This document shows positions 53,641 to 63,433 of a stretch of 64,000 nt of DNA, piece by piece. The position numbers and the translations under genes are program-made. The notes below the pieces were generated by a model. That model was not told the origin of the DNA, searched no databases, and was given only the letters and a program-made list of their open reading frames with translations. Location: assembly GCF_028554725.1 (NCBI RefSeq), contig NC_071671.1, forward strand, positions 30,611,001 through 30,675,000, read 5' to 3'. The stretch comes from Zeugodacus cucurbitae. Taxonomy: Eukaryota > Arthropoda > Insecta > Diptera > Tephritidae. Each line of letters opens with the position of its first letter. Within the stretch, counting starts at the first letter, position 1.

Positions 53641-55235
53641 GTGGTTTTAACACTCACAGAATTTTTCCACTTAGCTCAAAGCGGTTAAAAAACACTTAAC
53701 TCTCTTCTGCTTATTCATGTTAATATTAAGCTGAGCGACAACACAAAAAAAGCGGTTTGAGTAAATGACATTCTCAAATTTTAGCAACTCACTGAGTATT
53801 GAGTTCATTTAATACTTTGTTGTTCTTTGCACGCTCGTTTTGTGTGTTTTGTATGTGATTTACACGAGTGGCAGATCGAGCAGCCGAAGACGCTGTCATC
53901 CATGTGCTAAACCCCTGTAAGAAACAGCTGAAGGTCAAATGATCAACAAAATAATAATTAGTGTGTATATGCATGGACAAGAAATAATAATCGCTTTTTT
54001 CCAAAAGCAAACTTTGACTATATTAAAAAGGGATAAAAATATTTCAATTTTACATGCTAACAATTTTTTTAATTCTAATTATCGTACGAACAGTCAAAAG
54101 GTTGACATTGTTCTTACACTTGCGTCAGCATACATAAAACAACAAAAAAGTTTGCAGTTCTTAATAAGCAACGCACAAAAAACTGAAGCACGACAAAAAA
54201 AGAATACACGAACAACAATACAATAGTAAAAATTCAAGTACACGCGCTACTGGTGATGAGTGTGTCTTGCTTTTTCCTTTGCTGGTCTTGAGTATGATCA
54301 CCACTTGTCAGTGAAAATCAAAAAGAAGAATGTGTAAAACAAATACAATTAATATGCAATTGCAAGTATACGACTGGCTCAGTAGCTTCTCCACTCATAG
54401 TTCTTTGAGTAGATGTTAGCTCACAATGCATGTCTATGAGTGTGAGTGGACACCGCCATCGCTTTTGAAGCAAGTTTACTCTAAGTATGGAAATTAGGCA
54501 CTCATGCAGTTCTCTGGTTCTTATACATTCTTTGCTATTTGTATTTCTTCTTATTTGCCTAATATTCAAGGTTAGGCATTAGAAGTCATTCACCTCAATG
54601 CAGTTAATAATTGTATTTGCATTGTGTTTGCATGCGTTCGCTTTGTACACTTATGTTAACGCTATGTTTCGCTCAAGCAATTATGCGTATGTTTGTTTGT
54701 GCATAAGTTACTTATGTATATATGAATTCATAAATACATAATTATTTAGCGGTATCGAAATCTTATTTAGAACAATATTTAAGGAACAAATTTTGCAAGA
54801 AAGTCAGTCTAATAACTGACCACCTTACAGTGTCATTACTCGTCCCTTTATTAATTTCTTCGTCGCTGCAACTTCGCTTGGGCGCTTCGCTTTTTGTAAA
54901 TTTGCTCGGCTATAAAAAAAATCTTTTTAGTCCTAAACAAGTCGTTTGCGCATTGTATATAAGCGAATCTGTAAGGGTGCATTTACTAACATTGAAATTA
55001 ACACAATTTTTCTAATTTAACACTGAAAACGCTCAAATCTGTTATTTTTAAGCCCTATGATGTTAAACTGTGGCGAAACACGCTTATAGAAACGAATATC
55101 CCTTCGAAAAGCGGACCAGTGTGACAATTGGCACACCATGAACCTTCTCTATATTTTACATTCTCTGAAATAATAAATACTTAAATAAATATACAGAAGC
55201 TGCTCATATAATAAAGCAACGACCCAACAGGAAAT
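53641..55235. other. AT-rich spacer
   Basis: No gene recognised. A GTGACCCAACAGGAAA-like motif occurs twice near 55205-55260 just before the next gag relic and may mark a duplicated primer-binding region of that LTR element. Confidence 0.4.
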
Positions 55236-55456
55236 TTAAACGGTGACCCAACAGGAAAATTTGCAATTATTCTAAAAATTTTTGGGTATCAATTTTATTA
55301 ATCTTTTTCACGTATACATTATAAAAATATATAGAACAAATATTAACACTTTTAACAATTAAAAAAAAATTATCAATTTGAGTTATTCAAAATTTAATCT
55401 GAACCCAATTTATCAATAAAAATTATTCTACCTCAAACATCACCCACCCCAACAAA

Positions 55457-56050
55457 ATGGAAGATTTCAAAATCACTACAACCGATTTAATCAAATTCAT
55501 GGAAGATTTTTTTCACACCCGCACTCAAGAGAAGGCAGTTTATACTCTAGAAATTAAAAGTTGGGCTAAATTCGCTTTACGATAAAGCAAAAACAAGCAC
55601 ATGATGCTATTCGCAGAATTTCTCGTGAAACCCAAGATATAAAAAATGCTATCAAATGTACCTCTCTTCTTTATCTTCAATTAATGAAGATGTAGACACA
55701 CGTGAATGCCCCAAATTCCTTGCAATGAATATTGATAGCCGCATATCCTCAATTAAAAGGTACGGATATTGCTACAACTGCTTAGCAACATAGCAAAGCT
55801 ACGAGAACTGCATGTGTAAATATTATTGTCGAAAATGTCACAAAAGACACAATACCCTGATCCATACAGAATATAGCACTAGACCTGAATCCACCCCGGA
55901 CACTCCAAATATTTTAAGCTCACTCCTTGTCCAAGAAACCAAATTTGAATGGATTTTATCTGGACCCATTACCCAACCCACCCAAAACTCTTCAATAGGA
56001 TCATTTCAAAAAAAAATTCAAAAAGGATTGAACTTAATCTCAAGTTATCG
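55457..56050 (+). pseudogene. BEL/Pao-like gag relic
   Basis: ATG 55457 opens MEDFKITTTDLIKFMEDFFH. Several frame breaks follow, then CPKFLAMNIDSRISSIKRYG and YCYNCLAT and CMCKYYCRKCHKRHNTLIHT. The CxxCL and C..C...HNTLIH spacing is the BEL gag zinc region. LVQETKFEWILSGPITQPTQ resembles the segment after the protease in the 32.7 kb element (NTIFGWILSGPV). All enzymatic domains are missing. Confidence 0.7.
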
Positions 56051-56052
56051 AA

Positions 56053-56385
56053 AATGAAGTGGGTAATTGGACGAAGGTCAAACCTGTCCATACACAATGG
56101 TCATATGGTGCACAACTGTGGGGATGTGCAAATGATAATAGTATTAATATTATACAACGATTTCAAAACAAGGTGCTAAAAGACATTGTAAATGCTCCTT
56201 GGTACTGCAGAAATGCTGATATTCATCGAGACCTAAGGGTTAATACAGTCGCCGAAGAAATAACGATTCAGGCAGAGGCGCACTACAAAAGGCTTAATGA
56301 TCATATGAACGAGGAGGTGAGATATGCGAGCATTCAAAGAGTACGGACGTGTTTTAATGCGCTCCGTGATTTATTTGACTGAATT
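56053..56385 (+). pseudogene. Jockey-group LINE, C-terminal RT end
   Basis: The plus strand encodes PVHTQWSYGAQLWGCANDNS, INIIQRFQNKVLKDIVNAPW and YCRNADIHRDLRVNTVAEEI, then HMNEEVRYASIQRVRTCFNA and a stop at 56380-56382. This is the extreme C-terminal region of jockey ORF2. It differs from the 44.4-44.6 kb copy, so it is a different jockey subfamily. It fuses directly to the BEL-like relic at about 56050. Confidence 0.75.
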
Positions 56386-56492
56386 ATCTAAAGTAAATAA
56401 AAACAAATAAACAAAACTACTACAATTCTCGCGGTAAATCAAAATCAAAACATAAAAAATAATTATTATTAAGTCGCCGCCAATATATTTGC

Positions 56493-56668
56493 GAGAGCAT
56501 AGCTCAAATGCACTTATTGCTAAACTTAATGAAATTGTAGGTACTAACAATTTTCATATAGTGCTTTTGAAAAAATGTTATATTGATGAAACTAAAATAC
56601 AGTCCTACACTGAGAAAACTTTTATGGATATAGTGAAATTTTTGTCAAATAACAACAAGAATTATTAT
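56493..56668 (+). pseudogene. Jockey ORF1 piece left of the LTR element
   Basis: It encodes SSNALIAKLNEIVGTNNFHI and, following a local shift, IQSYTEKTFMDIVKFLSNNN with KNYY at the junction. It corresponds to the part of ORF1 interrupted by copy E in the 39.9 kb jockey. Confidence 0.75.
56665..56668. repeat. 4-bp target site duplication TTAT (left)
   Basis: TTAT at 56665-56668 precedes the TGTAACGG end. Its partner is 59970-59973, just after CGTTACA. One TTAT plus the flanks gives an uninterrupted jockey frame. Confidence 0.8.
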
Positions 56669-57014
56669 TGTAACGGATTTCCAAAATCTGTCGTTTACTC
56701 TAAAACTCAACCCTGAGTTCAATCACTGGATTGTCAAATAAAAGTCACACTTTAATGGCCATACACTAATCTTTATTTCCAATTCCTTAAAACTTAACAC
56801 TTTATTACTCAATACTCTAATTTACAACTCTAATTTATAACTTGTTTACACTTTGCTCGACAACTCTCTCCTTAGAATTGTCCTCACTCGACAACTCTCT
56901 TATCAAAACTGTGTCTTGCTGCCAGTCCGACAGCCCTTATATAGTCGATTGTAAGCGATACATCGTCACTCGAACATTCTGGCAACTACGAATATCGATC
57001 TCTAGATACATCTG
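56669..57014 (-). repeat. 3' LTR (truncated)
   Basis: Matches 59573-59920 with few changes (for example CTCAACCC against CTCTACCC). It lacks the first 50-60 bases of the LTR as read on the minus strand, so a deletion covers the end of the interior and the LTR start. Confidence 0.8.
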
Positions 57015-57109
57015 TTTCCGTTATTCTTATGTGCCTATCACTTGGACCTTTGTGCATCTCGTAGCGAACTTTAGGTAATCTTTCGTTTCGAGCAACCATG
57101 AGAGATCGG

Positions 57110-57709
57110 AAGCAGTATCCTCCTTTGTCTTTCCACACTCGATATAAGCAACCAGCCACCAACTTAAAACTGTTCCATTGTGGCTTTGAGACTAGAGGTT
57201 CTGCAGAAATTTCTTCTTTCTATGGACGTTTCACAACTGGAGCTGCATGTTGAGATTCTTGTTCCTTCATATCACAATCTTTTGTCCATGACACGTCTGT
57301 CTTCTCTGGGATCACCTGCGTCAATATATGCACCTCCTGTTCCTTCAACTATGTCAACACTTGTGCTGAAACCTGTGATGGTATACACTCTCCATGCACT
57401 TCCAGCTTTGTTGACACCTCTCCTCTTTGTAAGGTCACCTCCATCGACTCCTCCTCTTTCAACTGTGAGGACACCCCATTCACTTCCAACTGGGATAACA
57501 AAATCTCTGCATGCGCTTCCAAAGGTCTTGGCACACGGTTTATTCGCTTCCAAATATGTGGACGTATTCTCCCCATGCTCTTCCAGCTGTCTTAACATGT
57601 ATGCTCTATTTGAGGACACATCCATTGACTCTTCCTCCTGCTTTTCCAACTGAGAGGACAACTGTGCGACAAAATCGTCTTCATGTCTTCTTCAGTTAAC
57701 TGAGCCATT
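57110..57709 (-). pseudogene. Gag-like coiled-coil region of the LTR element
   Basis: On the minus strand ATG 57691 opens MAQLTEEDMKTIL right after the inserted DNA transposon. In shifting frames a repetitive Gln/Leu/Glu-rich pattern follows: SSQLEKQEEESMDVSS, LRQLEEHGENTSTYLEA, LEAHAEILLSQLEVNGVSSQ and STKLEVHGECIPSQ. Such SQLE-type coiled-coil repeats occur in N-terminal gags of some gypsy-like fly elements. A Pro/Ser-rich plus-strand frame over the same DNA (57180-57653) is its shadow. Confidence 0.6.
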
Positions 57710-57888
57710 GGGTCTCATGCATAAAAACAAGTAAAAGCGCTGAGTTGAGGCATGTGAGCAATTGCTCGTAAGTCGAGTTCGATCACACAGCAACAGCTTT
57801 TCCTCAATTTCGTATGCATAAAAATGAGTTCAAACCAATTGCAATTACTTGAGCAAAGGGAGATCAAACATCTAATGTTATAGAAGTG

Positions 57889-58113
57889 CAAACGTGTCGT
57901 CAAGTGAAAGTGAAGTAGAAGTAGGATCAAATAATAATAATAAAATAGAAACTTACGACATTTCTAAATTTTTAGTAGAAAAACTAAAACAAAATAAATA
58001 TTTGCTAGAAAAAGGTCAATTACCAAGCATTAAAAATAAAATAAACATACACTAGAAACATGTGTAAAAGAAATTGAGCAAAAATTGGGCATTCAATTAA
58101 CGGGAAAAGCATT
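57889..58113 (+). pseudogene. MADF/SANT-like ORF remnant
   Basis: It encodes NVSSSESEVEVGSNNNNKIE, TYDISKFLVEKLKQNKYLLE and KGQLPSIKNKIN; a one-base shift near 58045 leads to LETCVKEIEQKLGIQLTGKA. The acidic N-terminus and helical pattern around YLLEKG...GIQLTGKAL suggest the DNA-binding ORF1 protein of PIF/Harbinger elements (Myb/SANT or MADF type). Cut off by the TTCGGG repeat. Recognition is moderate only. Confidence 0.45.
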
Positions 58114-58950
58114 AAGTTCGGGTGTAACCGAACATTTTATACTCTCTAAATTCCGATTAATCATTTAATTTTATTACTATAACATACAATTTGACTCACA
58201 TATTCGTCATATATATGGTATAAAGTACATTGAAAGTTGGAAACCTTAATATTAGGTACATGGAAGCTAGCTGAAGTTATGACCCGACGATTCAGATTGA
58301 CTTCACAGTTCTGGTTATAGGAAATAGGCGTTGTTATGAACCGATTTGGCCTATTTTCACAATATATTATTGGGATGGCTGGAATATATTATGAACCGAA
58401 TTTCATTGAAATTGGTGGATTAGTTTCTGTCGTATGGTTTTGTGGGAGGAGCCAATTTGAACTTTTGTATTCCAATTTGAGTGCAGCTTTTATGTACCAT
58501 CTTTATAACGAAATTTCAGGTTTCTGGGGTTTTTCCTTACTTTTCCTTTCCTATTAAAGCATTTTTAGTAGTTTTCAACATAACCTTTGCATGGGAGGTG
58601 GGTTATAATCCGATTAAAAGAAATGGTTTTAGAGAGTTTGGTTGATATAGCTTTTGTATGTAGTTTACGAGATATGTACAAAAATTACATCCAAATATGC
58701 CCCTTTACAGCGCGATCCTTTGTACCTAATTTTACTTTCATAGCTTATTTTATGTCTTAGTTATGGCACTTTATGCCTTTTCGGGTTCCGCCATTTGGTG
58801 GACGAAATCAATCTTCATATAGTGCCAAAAAACACGTCTACTAATTTCAGGAAGATATGTGACTATTTTTACTCAAGTTACAGTTTGCGCGGACGGATAG
58901 ACGGGCAGACGGACGGACAGACAGACAGATATCCGGATTTGAACATTACT
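58114..58950 (+). repeat. TTCGGG repeat, copy 5 (3' truncated)
   Basis: It starts TAAGTTCGGGTGTAACCGAA and TTTTATACTCTC, and continues through the usual blocks to the GGACGGACAGACAGACAGA tract at 58910-58928, where it stops; the TTGCGAGAGTATAAAA end is missing. It interrupts the ORF remnant just after its GKALS codons. Confidence 0.75.
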
Positions 58951-59552
58951 ATGCAATTTTGAGGTTATACCATTTTGGAATCCAGGATCTGCACAAAATA
59001 TTAAATATAGTCAAATGTTATCAATGTTACTGAGGGCATCACTAAGTGTTTCTTCTGACTTCTCAAAAAAATAATAAGCCAACCAACAGATGCTAGTGTC
59101 ATCAAACCTATGTATTTATCATTTTATTATTAATTATATAATAAAAAAAATTAATAATTAAGAATACAAACCTATATAATTTTTTATCCTCACTTGTTAA
59201 ATTTGTTTTACGCTGTTGATAACATTTTATATTTCTTTGTGGCACAAAATATTCAGCCATGATTCCTTTTTAGTGTACGCGAGTCAACTATAAGGCAGCC
59301 TCAACAAAATTTGAGCAAGAGCTCACAAAAGAAAGCAAAAGCTTGTTTTTATGCATATGAAAATGAGCACTAGCTCATCTAACTTCGTTCATACTGAGCA
59401 CGATGAGATCAAACGGAATCAGCGAGTAAAAGCAAACACATCAAATTTTATTATGCATACGACAAGCACCTTTTACTCAAAAAATCGAGTCCGAGCTCAA
59501 GCTCACGTTTTATGCATGAGGCCCATTATCTATTCTGCAGTTTTATCTGGCA

Positions 59553-59570
59553 ATCCCATTTCTGACACCA
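59553..59570 (-). promoter_or_regulatory. Primer binding site of the LTR retrotransposon
   Basis: On the minus strand, two bases after the 5' LTR, TGGTGTCAGAAATGGGAT begins with TGG, complementary to a tRNA 3' CCA end. The sequence suggests a leucine tRNA primer, as recalled, not checked. Confidence 0.6.
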
Positions 59571-59572
59571 AT

Positions 59573-59969
59573 TGTAACGGATTTCCAAAATCTGTCGTTT
59601 ACTCTAAAACTCTACCCTGAGTTCGATCACTGGATTGTCAAATAAAAGTCACAATTTAATGTCTATACACTAATCGTTATTTCCAATTCCTTAAAACTTA
59701 ACACTTTTTTACTCAATACTCTAATTTACAACTCTAACTTATAACATGTTTACACTTTGCTCGACAACTCTCTTCTTAGAATTGTCCTCACTCGACAACT
59801 CTCTTATCAGAACTGTGTCTTGCTGCCAGTCCGACAGCCCTTATATAGTCGATTGTAAGCGATACATCGTCACTCGAACGCAACTACGAATATCGATCTC
59901 TAGATACATCTGGCAAGTTATCGATTTCGATTGTCAATTCTAGTTTGTTCTGGTGCCATTTTCGTTACA
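59573..59969 (-). repeat. 5' LTR (complete, 397 bp)
   Basis: Bounded by TGTAACG and CGTTACA. On the minus strand a CTATATAAGGGC TATA-like box lies at 59850-59839, consistent with transcription on the minus strand. Followed by the TTAT target duplication at 59970-59973. Confidence 0.8.
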
Positions 59970-59973
59970 TTAT

Positions 59974-60395
59974 TCTTATCAACTGAAAATCTTGAAAGGC
60001 CTAGTTGTTGTTATAGAAGGCATAGAGTCCTCGGTGGAATCTAATGATGTCAAAGAAGCTCTTGAAAAATTCGGTTTTAAAATTAAAAATGTGGTAAATA
60101 TCTTTAATAGGAATAAAGTACCACAACCAATATTTAAAATCGAATTGTTGTTAAACTCTAATCCAATCCAGAACCTGGTAATTCTAAGAATACGCTTATC
60201 CAAGGAAGCTATGTTGTAAAAGGTAATGCTGTTCAAATGCAACAACCGCAAAATCCACCAAATGGAATTATTGAAAATATGATTCTAAACCTTACTCAAT
60301 GTATCACACAATTTATGTCTACAATACAAAACATGATACAAGTTTTGATCAAATCACAAATGATCAAACGAAATGTTACAAACCTTATAATCTAA
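59974..60395 (+). pseudogene. Jockey ORF1 piece right of the LTR element
   Basis: It encodes SYQLKILKGLVVVIEGIESS, VKEALEKFGFKIKNVVNIFN and RNKVPQPIFKIELL. It then skips the zinc-knuckle region (deleted at about 60175) and continues in other frames as IQGSYVVKGNAVQMQQPQNP and CITQFMSTIQNMIQ to the ORF1 end next to ORF2. Parallels 41385-42091. Confidence 0.8.
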
Positions 60396-60398
60396 AAA

Positions 60399-60605
60399 GT
60401 GAGTATACTAAATATTTGTATATGGAATGCCAACGGTGTAAACCAACACAAACTGGAGGTAATACGATTTCTGACTGAAAAAATCATAGATGTTATGCTA
60501 ATGTCAGAAACTCATTTAACAAATAAAAACAATTTCTTTATACCGGGATATAGACTTCATGTTACGAATCACCCAGATGGAAAAGCGCCCAGATGGATAA
60601 GCTAA
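60399..60605 (+). pseudogene. Jockey ORF2 endonuclease N-terminus
   Basis: Starts as a GTG at 60399 where the intact copy has ATG. LNICIWNANGVNQHKLEVIR and DVMLMSETHLTNKNNF match 42088-42230. It stops after NHPDGKAPRWIS; a deletion removes the rest of the endonuclease up to 60635. Confidence 0.8.
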
Positions 60606-60635
60606 TAGCTTAATTTGCTGGTCAAATAAAACACG

Positions 60636-61925
60636 CCTAATATTACTCCAAAAATATTAATTGAGTTACCAAATATTGCTGTAGTGGTGCTCTCCTTGCT
60701 CTTTAATACAATTTTTGATTTCGGGAACTATTCAAATTTGTGGAAAAAGTCGCAGATCATCATGATAGATAAACCTGGGAAAGACCTAACTCAGCCGTCT
60801 TCCTACATACCAATAAGTCTCTTACCCTGCCTTTCCAAAATATTCGAAAAAGTTATAATACCAACCCACCAATTCGGGTTTCGTGCAAAACATAGCACTG
60901 TAGAGCAAGTAAATAGAATTACTAACGAAATCAGGAAAGCATTCGAACACAGAGAGTACTGTTCGGCTATTTTTCTCGATGTAGCTCAGGCGTTCGATAA
61001 GGTCTGGCATGAAGGCCTTTTATGGAAAATCAAAAACGTTTTACCTTACGAATTGCATAAAACATTGGAGTCATATTTAAGAAATAGGAAGTGTACGGTT
61101 AAAGTAGCAGATTTTATATCAGAAGAACGAGCAAAAGCCTGGGGTACCTCAGGGTAGTGTATTAGGCCGAACTCTCTACATAATATATACAGCAGACATT
61201 CCAACAATAAATAACGTATTGACATCCACATTTGCGGATGACACAGCTCTAGTAACCCGCAACAAATGCCCCATCCGAGCATCAAGAGTATTAGAGGAGC
61301 ACTTAACTTTTGTCCAAGAATGGCTAGCCAACTGACGCATAAATATTATTGAGCAAAAATATAAGCATGTTATATTTTCACTAAGACCAGGAACGTGTCG
61401 GACAGTTAAAATAAACAATGTATTAGTACCCCAAGCAAATGAGGTTACTTAGCTGGGGATTTACTTGGATTCTTAACTAGCTACAATGGTAAAATAAAAA
61501 TAAAAAGAACTTGGATCGTAGGCTCTCGTGGCGAAAACATATAATGAGTAAAATAACCTGCTTAATGTTAAGTGCAGCAAATTTAAATTGGCTTTGAAAC
61601 ATATTTCTAAACTTCGCCTAGACAACAAAGTCCTGTCATACAATGCCATCAAAAAACTTTTAAACAAATTTCAAAGCTTCGCCTAGACAACAAAGTCCTG
61701 TCATAAAATGCCATCATAAAACCGATTTGGATGTATGGTATTCAACTGTGCGGTATGACCTGTGCAACCAACATTGATATAATTCAGAGATTCCAATCTA
61801 AAATGCTTAGAGCAATCACGGGTTCACCATGGTACAAGCGTAACGAAAACATGCATAAAGATCTTGATATTCATATAGTAAAGAACTAGATAGAGGACAG
61901 CAGAAAGAAATATACAGAGGTAGTT
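60636..61925 (+). pseudogene. Jockey ORF2 RT
   Basis: NITPKILIELPNIAVVVLSL, IIMIDKPGKDLTQPSSYIPI, HQFGFRAKHSTVEQVNRITN and CSAIFLDVAQAFDKVWHEGL are in one frame (60684-61157), with a short deletion removing the residues after FEKV. After a stop at 61155 the FADDTALVT box (near 61233) and later motifs appear in other frames, ending NAIIKPIWMYGIQLCGMTCA and a NENMHKDLD segment. A local duplication of about 70 bp lies at 61610-61700 (CTTCGCCTAGACAACAAAGT occurs twice). Confidence 0.8.
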
Positions 61926-62641
61926 AAAATTATTTAGACATCGGACGTTTTTTTACCTTGATCTATTCCCGAGCGAATGAAGTCAGTTTGACAAGAATAG
62001 CTAGAAATATGGCGGAGATATAAGAAAATGAACTACGGACTCGCAGTAGTCAAAAGTATTTACACACGTATCTACCAGCCTATTATAGGAGTTGTTTATT
62101 CAGGCATTTCCTTCCTTAGGCACAGAGTTCTTCATGTTTGATATCAGGGGCCTTGAAAAGTGATGGTTCGATTTTGACAATTTTTCCACAAGTGATGTCA
62201 CAGCTCAAATTCAGTATTTGTGTAAAATTTTATTTCGCTATCTTTATCGGCTCCTTATGTATGTATATATTGTAAAGTGAACGAATCAGAAGGATTCAAA
62301 ATTGAGTTATATGGGAAGTAGGCGTAGCTGTGAATCGATTTCGCCCATATTTTACCAGTGCCATCAGGGTGTCAAGAAAATATTATATACCGAATTTCAT
62401 TGAAATCTGTCCAGTAGTACTTGAGATATGGTTTTTGACCCATAAGTGGGCGAAGCCACGCCCATTTTCCATTTTGTAAAAAAATCTCAGTGCAGCTTCC
62501 TTCTGCCATTTCTTATGTAAAATTTTGTGTTTCTGACGTTTCTCGTTAGTGAGTTAACGCACTTTTAGTCATTTTCAACCTAACCTTTATATGGGAGGTG
62601 GGTGTGGTTATTATCCGATTTCTTTCATTTTTGGACTGTGT

Positions 62642-62653
62642 AAGGAAACGGAT
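62642..62653. repeat. 12-bp target site duplication of RTE-like copy G (left)
   Basis: AAGGAAACGGAT at 62642-62653 recurs exactly at 63434-63445 at the other side of the insertion. Confidence 0.9.
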
Positions 62654-63433
62654 GTTCTGCTTTTTCCCGCATGGATAAGGAGGCGAAGCGAATGGGTCTG
62701 GAGGTGAATGAGGACAAGACGAAATATCTCCTGTCATCAAACAAACAGTCGGCGCATTCGCGTCTTGGCTCCCACGTCACTGTTGACAGTCATAACTTCG
62801 AGGTCGTAGATAATTTCGTATACCTGGGAACCAGCATCAACAACACGAACAATGTCAGCCTCGAAATCCAGCGCAGAATAACTCTTGCCAACAGGTGCTA
62901 CTTTGGACTGAGTAGGCAATTGAACAGTAAAGTCCTCTCTCGACGAACCAAAATCAAGCTCTACAAGTCGCTTATCATTCCCGTCCTGCTTTACGGTGCA
63001 GAAGCTTGGACGATGTCAACATCAGATGAGACGACACTAGGAGTTTTCGAGAGGAAAATTTTGCGCAAGATTTATGGTCCTCAGAACATTGGCAACGGCG
63101 AATACCGCAGACGATGGAACGATGAGCTGTACGAGTTATACGACGACATTGACATAGTTCAGCGAATAAAAAGACAGCGGCTACGCTGGCTAGGTCATGT
63201 TGTCCGAATGGACGAAAACACTCCAGCCCTGAAAGTGTTCGATGCAGTACCCGCCGGAGGAAGCCGAGGAAGGGGAAGGCCTCCACTCCGTTGGAGGGAC
63301 CAGGTGGAGAGCGACCTGGTTACACTTGGGATCTCCAACTGGCGCCGAACTGCGAAGGAGAGAGACAGGTGGCGCACTATCGTCGATTCGGCTATAACCG
63401 GCTAAACGGTTGCAACGCCAATCACATACATAC
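62654..63433 (+). mobile_element. RTE-like LINE, copy G, 5' truncated, young
   Basis: Inserted in TTCGGG repeat copy 6 with a perfect 12-bp duplication. It begins after the YADD box and ends ...AACGCCAATCACATACATAC. 5' truncation and variable-length duplications are the signature of target-primed reverse transcription. The frame inside has no stop. Confidence 0.9.
62671..63405 (+). CDS. RTE-like pol, thumb and C-terminal domain, intact frame
   Basis: 244 codons from an internal Met (MDKEAKRMGLEVNEDKTKYL) to TAA 63403-63405. It carries LGSHVTVDSHNFEVVDNFVY, RRITLANRCYFGLSRQLNSK, IIPVLLYGAEAWTMSTSDET, ERKILRKIYGPQNIGNGEYR, RLRWLGHVVRMDENTPALKV and SRGRGRPPLRWRDQVESD. It serves as the local reference for the family's C-terminus and shows that the TAG in copy A is a mutation. 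Being truncated at insertion it cannot be functional. Confidence 0.85.
   Translation: MDKEAKRMGLEVNEDKTKYLLSSNKQSAHSRLGSHVTVDSHNFEVVDNFVYLGTSINNTNNVSLEIQRRITLANRCYFGLSRQLNSKVLSRRTKIKLYKSLIIPVLLYGAEAWTMSTSDETTLGVFERKILRKIYGPQNIGNGEYRRRWNDELYELYDDIDIVQRIKRQRLRWLGHVVRMDENTPALKVFDAVPAGGSRGRGRPPLRWRDQVESDLVTLGISNWRRTAKERDRWRTIVDSAITG

Larger units (their letters stand above)
57710..59524 (+). mobile_element. DNA transposon with TATGCATAA ends, PIF/Harbinger-like candidate
   Basis: The ends GGGTCTCATGCATAAAA (57710-57726) and the reverse complement of 59508-59524 (GGGCCTCATGCATAAAA) form a 17-bp TIR with one mismatch. ATT flanks both sides (57707-57709 and 59525-59527). Several extra TATGCATA motifs lie near the ends (57813, 59350, 59451). 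It is inserted between leader and gag of the LTR element. It carries a short frame with a MADF/Myb-like sequence and a TTCGGG repeat; no DDE gene remains. Confidence 0.65.
56669..59969 (-). mobile_element. Gypsy-like LTR retrotransposon, internally deleted, minus strand
   Basis: The outer ends are TGTAACG and CGTTACA, with a 4-bp TTAT target duplication. On the minus strand the 5' LTR is 59969-59573, then a primer binding site, a leader interrupted by a DNA transposon, a gag start, and a truncated 3' LTR (57014-56669). All pol sequence is missing. A 4-bp duplication and TG...CA ends fit the gypsy group. Confidence 0.8.
56470..61925 (+). mobile_element. Jockey-like LINE split by a nested LTR retrotransposon
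   Basis: ORF1 begins here (HSSNALIAKLNEIVGTNNFH), breaks at 56668, and resumes at 59970 after 3.3 kb of inserted sequence. ORF2 starts at 60399. Removing 56669-59973 restores the codons NYY-SYQ across the junction. ORF1 zinc knuckles and most of the endonuclease are deleted. The 3' end is near 61925. Confidence 0.85.

Noticed and set aside
53939..54226. 95-codon plus-strand frame as a gene
   Set aside because: Polar and AT-rich without a recognisable domain, and no promoter or splice context.
54318..54569. 83-codon minus-strand frame
   Set aside because: No motif and no context; frames of this length are expected by chance in this much DNA.
57180..57653. Plus-strand 157-codon Ser/Pro/Leu-rich frame as a gene
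   Set aside because: It is the shadow of the minus-strand coiled-coil gag; the minus strand carries LTR, primer site and gag start in the right order.
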